Shown here piece by piece: positions 1-8,829 of a stretch of DNA of 59,150 nucleotides. This DNA comes from Nitrospirota bacterium (GTDB lineage Bacteria; Nitrospirota; Leptospirillia; Leptospirillales; Leptospirillaceae). Numbering within the stretch: the stretch's first letter is position 1; each line of letters starts with the position of its first letter. A program made the position numbers and the translations under genes. Under the pieces are notes generated by a model. That model made no database searches. It was not told where the DNA came from and worked only from the letters and a program-made list of their open reading frames with translations. Location: positions 1 through 59,150 of the forward strand of contig JAKAYA010000010.1 of assembly GCA_021826965.1 (NCBI GenBank). The letters are read 5' to 3'.

Positions 1-51
1 GTCCAAAATGGACTTTCTTGGCTTGGATATTTGAGATTTCAGAAGAGAAAC

Positions 52-126
52 TGGAGCCGGCGGTCGGGATTGAACCGACGACCTGTCGATTACGAATCGA
101 CTGCACTACCACTGTGCTACGCCGGC
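52..126 (-). tRNA. tRNA-Thr (anticodon CGT)
   Basis: The minus strand folds into a full cloverleaf: acceptor GCCGGCG/CGCCGGC, D stem GCAC/GTGC, anticodon stem GTCGA/TCGAC with loop TTCGTAA (anticodon CGT, reading ACG), and a T arm with GGTTCAATCC. The discriminator is T and CCA is encoded, ending at position 52. The tRNA lies alone at the window edge, downstream of the lipoprotein terminator. Confidence 0.95.
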
Positions 127-156
127 GTTTCGGAGGGAAGCCAATCGTGTGATGAT

Positions 157-191
157 AAAAAATTCGGGTGGGAACTTCAACCCCACCCGAA
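157..191 (-). terminator. Rho-independent terminator
   Basis: On the minus strand a perfect 10-bp stem (TTCGGGTGGG at 163-172 with CCCACCCGAA at 182-191, 9-nt loop) is followed by six T. It sits 24 bases after the stop of the PEGA lipoprotein and probably ends transcription of the lipoprotein/rodZ-like genes before tRNA-Thr. Confidence 0.88.
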
Positions 192-214
192 CCCGTCAGG
201 GATTTCTTCCTCAA

Positions 215-1222
215 TCAGTATTTCTTGTGCAAACGCTCCTCCCAGGGAGTCACCTTCTGCTCCAGGATACCGATCTTGTCCCGAAGCGTGTGATACCCGT
301 CCATCTGGACTTTCAGGAGGTGAATGCCGGACGGAAGATCGAGCAGGATGGGGGATTCCCCATAAAAAACACCATCCACGTACACCTTCCCGCCCGCGGG
401 GGTGGTCGAAACGACCAGTCTGCCCTTTCCGGAGGGAATAGGAGACTGATTCGGATTGATCGCCTGAGGGGAAATGGCATTTGGGAGGTTCGAAGGAGAA
501 GCGGCCATATTGTTGTTCGTGACCCGGATGGCTCCGGGAAATCTTTTCGCCAGATGAGGAACGGAACGATCGGCAAAATCGAGTATCACTCTCTGGAGGG
601 TCGTTTCCGTTTTCTCCGCCGCCACGAGGAGAGGAGAATGGTGCTTGACCACCCCCCTTGTCCGGTGGTGGATTGTATCGCCCCAGATGAAACGTCCGTT
701 TGAACCATTGATAAAATAGGCTTCGATGTTCGACTGGGCCTGGATGACCCGGTCCCCCGTCCCCTCGATGAAGCCTCCGTATCCCATCTGGAATTGATAA
801 TCCTTGATTTTGCCAATGACAAAAACGTTTACGTTCGGATATTGAAGACGAAGCTGCTTTACCCAGTCGCGGCTCGAAAACGAGAAGTTTGGAGGAGGCT
901 CCTTGATCCAGGTCGCATGGAACCCCAGATACCGGTACTGGCGGACAAAAGCCCGGGTGACATGCTGGGGAATGTCCTTATCGGCGATGAAGGTATCCGG
1001 CTGTCCCCAGCCGATCATTTTCTTGACACCTGTTCCTTTAGGGATCATCCGGTCATCTTCGAAGGTGACGAATCCGAAATGCAAGGAAGAGACATATTGT
1101 TTTGGCTGGACCTGATTGGCCGCCGGTTCAAAGTCCAGAGGCACCGGGGGAGAAGCGCAGGCAGCAAGAATGAGAAATCCGAAGATGGAGAAGTAAAGCG
1201 CGATTTTCTTTCCGGAATTCAA
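215..1222 (-). CDS. PEGA-domain lipoprotein
   Basis: A predicted 335-residue outer-membrane lipoprotein. I chose the TTG at 1222 because GGAGGAG lies 4 bases upstream and because it avoids overlap with the next gene; an ATG at 1309 would run into that gene. The N-terminus has a lysine, a hydrophobic run and the lipobox LAAC at about residues 19-22. The last 70 residues form a PEGA repeat (VVSTTPAGGKVYVDG, then SPILLDLPSGIHLLKVQMDGY), a surface or wall-associated fold. The middle, about residues 60-220, resembles no family I can name. It follows the RodZ-like gene and ends in a strong terminator. The exact role is unknown. Confidence 0.8.
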   Translation of the reverse strand: MNSGKKIALYFSIFGFLILAACASPPVPLDFEPAANQVQPKQYVSSLHFGFVTFEDDRMIPKGTGVKKMIGWGQPDTFIADKDIPQHVTRAFVRQYRYLGFHATWIKEPPPNFSFSSRDWVKQLRLQYPNVNVFVIGKIKDYQFQMGYGGFIEGTGDRVIQAQSNIEAYFINGSNGRFIWGDTIHHRTRGVVKHHSPLLVAAEKTETTLQRVILDFADRSVPHLAKRFPGAIRVTNNNMAASPSNLPNAISPQAINPNQSPIPSGKGRLVVSTTPAGGKVYVDGVFYGESPILLDLPSGIHLLKVQMDGYHTLRDKIGILEQKVTPWEERLHKKY

Positions 1223-1265
1223 TGGACTCCTCCAGAATAGGATGGTTGACTGGAACCGAAAACAA

Positions 1266-2288
1266 TCATCGGGAAACGACCGGCGAGTTGGTCTTTCTGC
1301 CGGGGACAAACCCGATCAGTTTTTCTCTGACGGGCTGGTCGTCCGCTCCCGCTTTTCCCAGACTCCCCTTGTTCAGGTAAAGCATGAGAGACCCTCCGTC
1401 ATCGGTAGAAATTCGAAATGTCTTACCATGAAAAATCCGCCACTGCCCCCTGTCGAGAGGAAATTCCATCTCTTTTCCGCCGTCGATCCGGACCCCGACC
1501 CAGGTGTCTCGGATCGCCTCCACCTTCAAAGCATTCGCAGTCGGAATCTTGTCCGTTTTTCCGACTGCCGGAGCATTTTTCAAGGAGGGAGAATTGGCCG
1601 GTAGGCTCCCTTCGGTCCGACCGTTTTGGAAAGAGGAAGGAGGTAGGGTTGATGCCTCCCCGGAGAGTCCGGAGGACAATCCGGACGAGGGCGTATTCGA
1701 AGAAGAAGGAGGCTTTGCGGCACCCGGAGAAGGCGCAGATGGTGCAACGGGCGGCTTAGTCGTCTGGGAAGGGGGTGTCGGAACAGCTTGTGGTACCACC
1801 GAAAAAGGAGTTCTCTTCTTTTGGTGAACCACTTTGGAAAGGATCAGGATCAGGAAGAATGTGACCAGAATCCCCAACAAGAGAAACTTGAAGCGGGAAC
1901 CGCCACGGTGGTCGCCGGAAGTCGGCTGGTAGATCTGGTTGATGTTCCGGACCGGATGAATATGGAATGTCTCGTCTGGAAAAGCGCTTTTCAGCTCTTC
2001 TTCGAATTCGGAAATGATACGGGATCCGTCAAGACCCAGCACGGATGCATAACCCCGAATATGACCTTTGGCGTAGATCAGACTCGGGTAAGCCGACCAC
2101 TCCCCCTTGTCGATCGCTTCAAGCCATCTCGGACCGATTCGGGAAACCTGGTCGATTTCGTCCAGAGACAGTCCTTTGCGTTCCCTTTCATAGGAGAGAA
2201 AATCCCCGATCGTTCGGGCACCGCTCTTTTCGATCTCCGCCTTCAGTCCATCCTCTTCAGGTTCCCTCTGAAATTCTTCTTCGCTCAC
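1266..2288 (-). CDS. RodZ-like HTH membrane protein
   Basis: 340 residues. The cytoplasmic N-terminus carries a helix-turn-helix of the RodZ type (about residues 25-95: TIGDFLSYERERKGLSLDEI, then YAKGHIRGYASVLGLD). One membrane segment follows at about 132-155, then a Pro/Ser-rich linker (about 160-235) and a C-terminal beta domain of the DUF4115 type (about 255-325). RodZ links the MreB cytoskeleton to cell-wall synthesis; here that role is inferred from architecture only. The start is GTG at 2288 with AAGGA 6 bases upstream. It lies between the TPR lipoprotein and the PEGA lipoprotein, on the same strand. Confidence 0.82.
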   Translation of the reverse strand: MSEEEFQREPEEDGLKAEIEKSGARTIGDFLSYERERKGLSLDEIDQVSRIGPRWLEAIDKGEWSAYPSLIYAKGHIRGYASVLGLDGSRIISEFEEELKSAFPDETFHIHPVRNINQIYQPTSGDHRGGSRFKFLLLGILVTFFLILILSKVVHQKKRTPFSVVPQAVPTPPSQTTKPPVAPSAPSPGAAKPPSSSNTPSSGLSSGLSGEASTLPPSSFQNGRTEGSLPANSPSLKNAPAVGKTDKIPTANALKVEAIRDTWVGVRIDGGKEMEFPLDRGQWRIFHGKTFRISTDDGGSLMLYLNKGSLGKAGADDQPVREKLIGFVPGRKTNSPVVSR

Positions 2289-2339
2289 GGATCGTCCTTA
2301 TTTTAGAATTGGTTCCGTGTCTGGGAGTCCGGTTTTCCG

Positions 2340-3104
2340 TTACGGAAGCTTCTTGATATATTGTCGGGCCTTGACGCTTTCCGGAGAATCGGGATCAAGA
2401 CGGACAACCTCTTTAAAAGCCAGAAGAGCCTTGTTCTGATTTTCAAGCTTCAGGTAAACGCGCCCAAGTTCATAATAGGAACGGGGAAAGCGGGGAGCCA
2501 GGCGAATGACCTCCGAAAATTCCTCCAGTGCTCCTTTGTAGTCTCCGGTCGTCATCAGGAGCTTGCCCTGCCAGAAGTGAGCCGCGACATCGTTGCTGTT
2601 GCGCAGGATGGCCAAGGAGAACGTTTCGCGGGCCTTTTCGGGCTTGTTGAGGGCGATATAGGCCCTTCCCATGTTGACAAGCGGATGTTCGGGGGTCTTG
2701 TACAGGGGATCCGCAAGAGATTTTTCAAAATACCGGATCGCCCGGTGGTACTGGCGTTCCCGATAGGCGATCAACCCGAGATAGTTGTAGGCTGCCGCCC
2801 CCCCGGAAGTTCCCTGCATCGACAGCCGGAATTCCTTTTTCGCATCCAGAAAATCGTGCATCCGGTAATAGACATGGCCCAAAGCATAATGAACCTTCTT
2901 CATGGTCGGATCGAGATGAGCCGCGTATTCAAAATCCCAATAGGCCGCCTGCAGTTTTCCGACGCCCAGATTCCGGAGTCCGGACATATAATGCTCAAGA
3001 GCAAGGTGCCGGTTTCTTGGTGAAACCGAGGCGGCGCACCCTCCGATCAGGAGAAGGGCCAGGACAAAAAGAAATTGGCGCAAAAGATCTCGGGTCCAGC
3101 TCAC
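2340..3104 (-). CDS. TPR lipoprotein, PilF/PilW-like
   Basis: 254 residues. A signal sequence ends in a lipobox (LIGGCAA, Cys at about 23), followed by about five tetratricopeptide repeats across residues 35-250 (for example YKGALEEFSEVIRLAPRF and NKALLAFKEVVRLDPDSPE). The pattern fits PilF/PilW outer-membrane lipoproteins, which stabilise type IV pilus secretin, but other TPR lipoproteins look alike and no pilus gene is in the window. The start is GTG at 3104, 6 bases after the end of the PfkB kinase gene, so the two are probably co-transcribed. Confidence 0.75.
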   Translation of the reverse strand: MSWTRDLLRQFLFVLALLLIGGCAASVSPRNRHLALEHYMSGLRNLGVGKLQAAYWDFEYAAHLDPTMKKVHYALGHVYYRMHDFLDAKKEFRLSMQGTSGGAAAYNYLGLIAYRERQYHRAIRYFEKSLADPLYKTPEHPLVNMGRAYIALNKPEKARETFSLAILRNSNDVAAHFWQGKLLMTTGDYKGALEEFSEVIRLAPRFPRSYYELGRVYLKLENQNKALLAFKEVVRLDPDSPESVKARQYIKKLP

Positions 3105-3112
3105 GTGTGGGC

Positions 3113-4054
3113 TCAGCCTTTCATTCCTGCATCCAGAGGCGGCAGATCCGGATAGGATGTGAGCGTGGAAAAGGAGGCAAGGCGGTCAGAAATCACCGTT
3201 TTGGACAGACCTTCAAGCCCTCTTGTACTGAAGTCCTCCACACAGAAGGAAGCCATTGCAGAGCCGATAACGATCCCCTGGCGCAGGATCTCGTCGGTCG
3301 ATTTCCGGTTTCGCGCCATGTATCCGATGAATCCGCCGGCGAAACTGTCCCCGGCCCCGGTCGGATCCTTGACCTCTTCAAGAGGGTAAGCCGGAGAGGC
3401 AAAGATGCCCTCTTTTCCAAAAACGAGTACACCGTATTCCCCCCTCTTGACCACGAGAGTCTTCGGTCCCATCCCGACGATTTTCCGGGCAGCATGCACC
3501 AGACTGAACTCTCCGGACAGCATCCGGGCTTCCCCTTCGTTAATTGTCAGGATGTCGATTCGCGCAAGGACACGTTTCAGTTCCGCAAGTTTGTTTTCAA
3601 TCCAGAAATTCATCGTATCGCAAACGACCAGCGCAGGGCGTACCGGTAACGAATCCAGTACCCGAAGCTGAATATCCGGATCGATATTCGCAAGAAACAG
3701 AGTATCCGGACGATCATAGATGGCCGGCAGGTCGGGATTGAAGGACAGAAGACAATTCAAGTCCGTTTTCAGGGTATGGGCCGTGTTGAGATCGAAGGTA
3801 TACTCGCCGGTCCAGGAAAACGTTTTTTCTCTGGAACGGGCGATTCCCCGGGAATCCACACCATGTCTTTCAAGGAGTCGGAAACCTTCTTCCGGGTAGT
3901 CTTCTCCGACGATAGCCATCACTCCCACATCCGTCCAGTAAGAAGCGGATAGCCCTGCATAGAAAGCGGATCCCCCCAGGGCAGAGTGAACTTCTCCGAA
4001 TGGGGTCCGGATATTGTCGAGGGCGACGGTACCCACAATGACCAGGCTTGGCAA
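3113..4054 (-). CDS. PfkB-family carbohydrate or nucleoside kinase
   Basis: 313 residues, the usual length for ribokinase-like kinases. The first PfkB signature is seen as SALGGSAFYAGLSAS (about 24-38). The second, DPTGAGDSFAGGF, is at 230-242, with Asp236 as the expected catalytic base. The start is TTG at 4054 with GGAGAACC upstream. It begins 25 bases after the mtnP stop, so it probably shares a transcript with the methylthioadenosine phosphorylase. Substrate cannot be read from sequence; adenosine, a ribose derivative or another sugar are all possible. Confidence 0.85.
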   Translation of the reverse strand: MPSLVIVGTVALDNIRTPFGEVHSALGGSAFYAGLSASYWTDVGVMAIVGEDYPEEGFRLLERHGVDSRGIARSREKTFSWTGEYTFDLNTAHTLKTDLNCLLSFNPDLPAIYDRPDTLFLANIDPDIQLRVLDSLPVRPALVVCDTMNFWIENKLAELKRVLARIDILTINEGEARMLSGEFSLVHAARKIVGMGPKTLVVKRGEYGVLVFGKEGIFASPAYPLEEVKDPTGAGDSFAGGFIGYMARNRKSTDEILRQGIVIGSAMASFCVEDFSTRGLEGLSKTVISDRLASFSTLTSYPDLPPLDAGMKG

Positions 4055-4079
4055 TCGGTTCTCCTTCGCAAATGTCCTG

Positions 4080-4988
4080 TCAGGACGGATTGTGCCCCAA
4101 ACCCAGAAAGGCCAATTTTTCCCGGGTATTTTGCGGAATCCTCGACGGATCCGTGATCAGCGCACTTTTTGGTGCCTCCGCGCAGTGGCATTTGCGAATA
4201 TCGGGAATCCGGGCCAATGCATCGAGCAGAATGACGTTCGCCCGCTGGACGTTCTGGTTGATGATCCGGATGACGTCCGCCACCGTGACCATGTCATGGT
4301 CCGGATGCCAGCAGTCATAATCGGTCGCCAGAGCCAACGTCGCGTAGCAAAGACCGATCTCACGCGCCAGCCGGGCTTCCGTCCCGTTGGTCATGCCGAT
4401 CACGTCCGCCCCCCATTGCCGGTACAGACGGGATTCCGCCCGTGTCGAAAAGGCGGGACCTTCCATACAGATGTAAGTCCCCCCCCGATGGGTGGAGAGA
4501 TTGAGGTGTTTACAGGCTTCTGAAAACGCGTCGAACAGGTCCGAACAGACAGGTCTTCCATAGGGCGTATGCCCCACGGCGCCATTTCCGTAGAAGGACA
4601 TCGGACGCTGTTTCGTGAGATCGATAAAATCGTCGACCAGCACCATGTCCCCGGGAACAATCTCTTCCTTGAGGGAACCCACGGCTGATACCGACAGGAT
4701 CCGCGAAACCCCCAGAGCCTTGAGCCCTGCGAGATTGGCCCTGTAGTTGATTTCGGACGGCAGATATCGGTGTCCATTTCCATGCCGGGAAAGAAAAACG
4801 ACCCGAAAATCCCCCACACTGCCGATCAGAAACGGGTCGGAAGAAACTCCCCATGGCGTTTCAACGACGCGCTCTTCCTCGATCGTCAACCCTTCCATTC
4901 TGTAGAGTCCGGACCCCCCGATGATCCCGACGGGACCGGCAGACAGGTTCTTTTCGCCCCTTGTCGTACGACGTTTTTCCACAAGCAC
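4080..4988 (-). CDS. mtnP: S-methyl-5'-thioadenosine phosphorylase
   Basis: 302 residues. It should cleave methylthioadenosine (MTA) with phosphate to adenine and methylthioribose-1-phosphate. Visible motifs are GGSGLY at 24-29, SRHGNGH, PSEINYRANL, the purine-site stretch YICMEGPAFSTRAES, IGMTN, and LATDYDCWH near the C-terminus, all typical of the MTAP group rather than ordinary purine nucleoside phosphorylase. The start is GTG at 4988; a second GTG at 4982 is equally well placed behind AAGGAAAGG. MTA is the by-product of SpeE, encoded at 48.9 kb, so the gene fits polyamine and methionine salvage. Confidence 0.92.
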   Translation of the reverse strand: MLVEKRRTTRGEKNLSAGPVGIIGGSGLYRMEGLTIEEERVVETPWGVSSDPFLIGSVGDFRVVFLSRHGNGHRYLPSEINYRANLAGLKALGVSRILSVSAVGSLKEEIVPGDMVLVDDFIDLTKQRPMSFYGNGAVGHTPYGRPVCSDLFDAFSEACKHLNLSTHRGGTYICMEGPAFSTRAESRLYRQWGADVIGMTNGTEARLAREIGLCYATLALATDYDCWHPDHDMVTVADVIRIINQNVQRANVILLDALARIPDIRKCHCAEAPKSALITDPSRIPQNTREKLAFLGLGHNPS

Positions 4989-5115
4989 CCTTTCCTTTTG
5001 GAATGATAGCCCGGTCCTGCCCCGGACAACCGGTATCTCTGAATTCTATATTCTTGCCGATCTTGACAGAAAAAAAAAGGGGAAACAAAATCCGGATCCA
5101 TCAAGGATTTCCCGT

Positions 5116-5982
5116 TCAGGAAATCCAACGGGTTGGCATCATATGACGAAACCAGGTGATCTGCCTTTTGGCGAACTGCCGCGTTTTCTGTTGAATCCGG
5201 GAGAGCGTTTCCTCATAAGACCGAACACCCGAAAGGTAGTCCAGAATTTCGGGATATCCCAGGCTCCGGAATCCCGGCGACGTCTTCCCGTATCCTTTTT
5301 CTCGCAATTGTCGGACCTCTTCGATCCAGCCGCTTTCGAACATTCGGAGCACCCTCTCGTTGATGCGCTCGTAGAGAGATTTTCTCTCCGGAGCGAGACC
5401 CACGACTTCTCCCCAGGAGATGTCGGGCAACCTCCCCGCCTGCTCCCGATAAATTCTGGAGGGCGTTCTTCCGCACGAATGAAAAAGCCAGAGCGCCCGA
5501 AGGATGCGGTATCTGTCCCGGGAGGATATAGCGGAAGCCCTTTCCGGATCCCGCTGTGCCAGCAAATCGTAGAGATGTTCTGTTGAAACATCCGCTCTTT
5601 CGGACAGAAACACTTCCCTGGCGGAAGCATCTTCGGGAGGAAGATCCGCGAGGCCGAACAAGAGTGCCTTGACATATAACCCCGTGCCACCGACCAGAAC
5701 CACTTTCTTTCCACGGGAACGAATGTCCCGAAGAATGGTTCGCGCATCCCGGACGAACTGGCCGGCGCTGTAGGACTCTTCCGGAGACCGGATGTCCAGC
5801 AGATGATGGACAACTTCCCGTCTGAAGGCGTCGGGAGGTTTCGCCGTCCCGATTTCCATCTCCCGATAAATCTGACGGGAATCGGCCGAAATGATTTCAG
5901 CGCCGTTCTGGCAGGCCCAGTCGAAAGCCCAGAGCGTTTTCCCCGACGCTGTCGGGCCAACCACGACAACGTCAATATGCAT
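5116..5982 (-). CDS. miaA: tRNA dimethylallyltransferase
   Basis: 288 residues. The enzyme adds a dimethylallyl group to A37 of tRNAs that read UNN codons. The P-loop GPTASGKT is at residues 9-16, followed by ISADSRQIYREMEIGTAKP, VGGTGLYVKALL and a C-terminal QFAKRQITWFR segment. I chose ATG at 5982 because GGAG lies 4 bases upstream and the codon overlaps the mutL stop (TGATG), a sign of translational coupling. The in-frame ATG at 6000 lacks a ribosome site. The miaA-mutL pairing is common in bacteria; hfq, often next, is absent here. Confidence 0.95.
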   Translation of the reverse strand: MHIDVVVVGPTASGKTLWAFDWACQNGAEIISADSRQIYREMEIGTAKPPDAFRREVVHHLLDIRSPEESYSAGQFVRDARTILRDIRSRGKKVVLVGGTGLYVKALLFGLADLPPEDASAREVFLSERADVSTEHLYDLLAQRDPERASAISSRDRYRILRALWLFHSCGRTPSRIYREQAGRLPDISWGEVVGLAPERKSLYERINERVLRMFESGWIEEVRQLREKGYGKTSPGFRSLGYPEILDYLSGVRSYEETLSRIQQKTRQFAKRQITWFRHMMPTRWIS

Positions 5983-7877
5983 CAACTCCGATGAAACCAT
6001 TTTTCGAGCAAGCTCCGGGAGAGGGAGAGAATCGTCGGACGACCGTGGGGACAGCTGAAAGGAAACTCCGTCAGGAGTAACGTCCGGACGATGCGGGCAA
6101 GATCCTCCTTCCCCAGAGTGTGATTGGCCCGGATGCTCGTATGACAGGAAAGCGTCATCAGGGTTTCGTCGATTCGGTCGGAGCGTACCAGCGGCCATTC
6201 AAACCCCTGGCTGGACTCCGAGAGTTCTTCGAGCAACTCTCCGGGGTTCTCTCCCTCCAACAAAGAGGGGATCCCGGACACCCGGACCGACTCCGGCCCC
6301 TGAATGTCCACATCGAACCCCAGATGGGCAAGTTCGTCGATCCTCTGTTCCAGGTTTTCCACTTCCCGTGCGGCCATCCGGACGGTTTCGGGAAACAGAT
6401 ACGGAAGCATCGTTATCTTGCCATGGGCCAAGCCTTTCCGAAACGCGTCGTACCGGATCCGTTCGTGAGCGGTATGCTGGTCGACAACAACCAGATCCTG
6501 ATCCAGAAACGCCAGAATGAAGGTTTCATAAACCTGAGACAGGATCCGTACAGCAGGGTCTCGCGGCCCCTTACGGTCAAAAGCAAACGGAGCAGGAGGA
6601 AGGTTTTTGAGGATTTCCGGAAGAATTTCGAAGTCGGCGTGCCTTCCGGCCAGCGGTTCCTTCGTTGGACGGTTCGACCCTCCATGAGACGGCCTGGGGG
6701 ATACGGATGTCCAGGCTTTCCTGAAAACCGGAGGCTCCGCCTCTGCCTGACTGTCGCTCTTGCGGATCCCCTCTCCTTCTCGAAGCGTAAACGTTCCGGA
6801 ATCTCCTTTCTGGAAGATCCCCAGGGACGTCCGGGAAGGCTGAATCTTCTGTCCGGCGGATTCCTCGAGCTCCAGCGGCTTTCTCTCCAGAAAGGAATCC
6901 AGACCCTCCTGGACAACCCGCCGGACAAGGGAAAAGAGACGATCCGTTTCCAGAAAACGGACCTCTCTCTTTGTCGGATGAACATTGACATCGACCTTGT
7001 CCGGAACCATCTCGATCCAGACCCATGCACCGGGATGCACATCCTTGTGGACCCGACCGGATGCTCCTTGGGAGATCGCGTGAAGCAGGCCCGGATGACG
7101 GATCCAGCGATTGTTCAGGAAGATGTTCTGGTACTTCCGGTCCTTGCGGTTTTTGTCCGGAGTCAGGACGAGCGCCTCGACACGTATCCCCTCCCCTTCC
7201 AGGACGGAGCGGACAAGGTCTCTTTCCGTCAGTCCGGAGTAAAGGTCCAGAAGTCTGAGCTGCCGTTCTGTACGGGCCGGAAGAGCAAGAGCGGAACGGC
7301 CGTTGACCGAAAGATGGAACTGGACCTCCGGGTGTCCAAGGGCAAGGAAAGAAAGCGTTTCCTGAACCTGGGACTGCTCAGTAGAAACAGACTTTAAAAA
7401 TTTCAGACGAACCGGCAAGTTGTGAAAAAGGTCCCGGACCTCGATGGTCGTTCCCGGAGAACCCGTCCAGTCCATGTGGGCCGCTTCCTGACCGGGGGAA
7501 AGGATATATTCCACCCCGACATCAAGGTTTCCCGGGCGACTTCGAAGGAGAATCTGCGCGACTGAAGCGATTGAAGACAGCGCTTCCCCCCGGAATCCCA
7601 ACGTCCGTGCCAGGAGAAGATCTTCGACAGAACGGATCTTGCTTGTGGCATGTCGCCGGAACGCCAGGGGGACGTCGTCGGGATGGATTCCGGCACCGTT
7701 GTCGGAGACGATGATCGTCTTCCGTCCGCCCTCTTCGATATGGACAGAAACCTTCCCGGCCCCTGCATCGAGGCTGTTTTCCACCAGTTCCTTGACGACA
7801 GAAGCCGGTCTTTCGATCACTTCCCCGGCTGCGATCTGATCAACAACCATTTGGGGAAGCTCATAAATCCGTTGCAT
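5982..7877 (-). CDS. mutL: DNA mismatch repair protein MutL
   Basis: 631 residues. The N-terminal GHKL ATPase carries IAAGEVIERPASVVKELVEN, DNGAGI and ATSKI, then TLGFRGEALSSI. The C-terminal dimerisation domain holds a latent-endonuclease motif as DQHTAHERIRYD (canonical DQHAxxExxxxE, so the last acidic residue is Asp here), plus CPHGRPT. It coordinates MutS recognition with strand incision. The start is ATG at 7877 with AAGGA upstream. It begins 81 bases after the cpoB stop, on the same strand as the Tol genes. Confidence 0.95.
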   Translation of the reverse strand: MQRIYELPQMVVDQIAAGEVIERPASVVKELVENSLDAGAGKVSVHIEEGGRKTIIVSDNGAGIHPDDVPLAFRRHATSKIRSVEDLLLARTLGFRGEALSSIASVAQILLRSRPGNLDVGVEYILSPGQEAAHMDWTGSPGTTIEVRDLFHNLPVRLKFLKSVSTEQSQVQETLSFLALGHPEVQFHLSVNGRSALALPARTERQLRLLDLYSGLTERDLVRSVLEGEGIRVEALVLTPDKNRKDRKYQNIFLNNRWIRHPGLLHAISQGASGRVHKDVHPGAWVWIEMVPDKVDVNVHPTKREVRFLETDRLFSLVRRVVQEGLDSFLERKPLELEESAGQKIQPSRTSLGIFQKGDSGTFTLREGEGIRKSDSQAEAEPPVFRKAWTSVSPRPSHGGSNRPTKEPLAGRHADFEILPEILKNLPPAPFAFDRKGPRDPAVRILSQVYETFILAFLDQDLVVVDQHTAHERIRYDAFRKGLAHGKITMLPYLFPETVRMAAREVENLEQRIDELAHLGFDVDIQGPESVRVSGIPSLLEGENPGELLEELSESSQGFEWPLVRSDRIDETLMTLSCHTSIRANHTLGKEDLARIVRTLLLTEFPFSCPHGRPTILSLSRSLLEKWFHRS

Positions 7878-7958
7878 TCAAATCCTTCCCGCTGGATTTC
7901 ACCTCCAAGAGCAGACGGGGTGGTGCTGAGCTGTCCTCACCCACGCATCCGGACGCGA

Positions 7959-8789
7959 TTACTCGAGCCTGGAAAGACGTCTTTTCGCCAGTTCGTCGAG
8001 TTGCCGTTCCAGCGGAAACAGTTCGAGAACTCTCCGGTAGCTGTGAATCGCCTCCTTTTTCTTCCCCAGACTTTCATAGGAACGGCCGAGCTTGAAATAG
8101 GCCACGGCCCGCTTCGGGCTGGACGGATAATTCTTGATGACGTGGAGGAACGAGGAAGCGGCTTCGTCGTAATGCTTCATGTTGAAGTCCGATTGTCCAA
8201 CCCAGAACTCTGCGGAGGAAGCCAGATGGGATTGAGGATACAGAGTGACAACCTGGGCAAACTCTTTTTTGGACAGCTGGTAATGGCCCGTCTGATAGTC
8301 GTTCATCGCCTGGCGGTAGAGAACATTGGCCGAAGGTTGCAGAACGGTGGGTGTCGCGGGAGGCGGAGGCGAAGCGGAAGGCGTCGGAACAACGGCTGTT
8401 CCGGAAAGAGGAGGCGAAACCTTTGCTGGGGGGTTCCCGGGAGGAGAAATGGTCGCCGTCAGGGGGGTCATGGACTTGATGCGCGCATTTTGCTCATCAA
8501 TCTTTTCCATCAGCGTGTCAAGCCGGTGGTCGATCACGTCCAGACGGCCACGGAGCGTCGCCAGACGCGCCTTCTGTTGGTCAAGCCTGTTTTCGATATC
8601 CGCCAGACGGACACTGTCTTGCGAAACAGATCCGCTCCCTCCTCCCTGGTGCTTGAGTGTTTTGATCTGGGCCGTATTGGCATCGACCCTCGCCTGAAGG
8701 TCTTCCATGTCCATCGTCGATGCGCAACCCATCAGGGACAGGGAAAAGAGTCCGGCAAGAAGGCCCAAAGAGGTCTTTCCCGGGATCAT
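7959..8789 (-). CDS. cpoB: Tol-Pal system protein CpoB (YbgF)
   Basis: 276 residues. The ATG at 8789 opens a signal peptide ending in a lipobox (LSLMGCAS), which would make this a lipoprotein, whereas E. coli CpoB is soluble. A coiled coil spans about residues 30-120, then a Pro/Ser-rich linker, then three TPR-like repeats (about 160-270: YRQAMNDYQTGHYQLSKKEF, VGQSDFNMKHYDEAASSFLH). CpoB links Tol energy to cell-wall synthesis during division. It is the last gene of the tol cluster, 40 bases after tolB, in the place where pal might be expected. Confidence 0.9.
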   Translation of the reverse strand: MIPGKTSLGLLAGLFSLSLMGCASTMDMEDLQARVDANTAQIKTLKHQGGGSGSVSQDSVRLADIENRLDQQKARLATLRGRLDVIDHRLDTLMEKIDEQNARIKSMTPLTATISPPGNPPAKVSPPLSGTAVVPTPSASPPPPATPTVLQPSANVLYRQAMNDYQTGHYQLSKKEFAQVVTLYPQSHLASSAEFWVGQSDFNMKHYDEAASSFLHVIKNYPSSPKRAVAYFKLGRSYESLGKKKEAIHSYRRVLELFPLERQLDELAKRRLSRLE

Positions 8790-8829
8790 CGAAACATCCT
8801 TTCTGCAGTTAGTCCAGCCCGAAGACACT

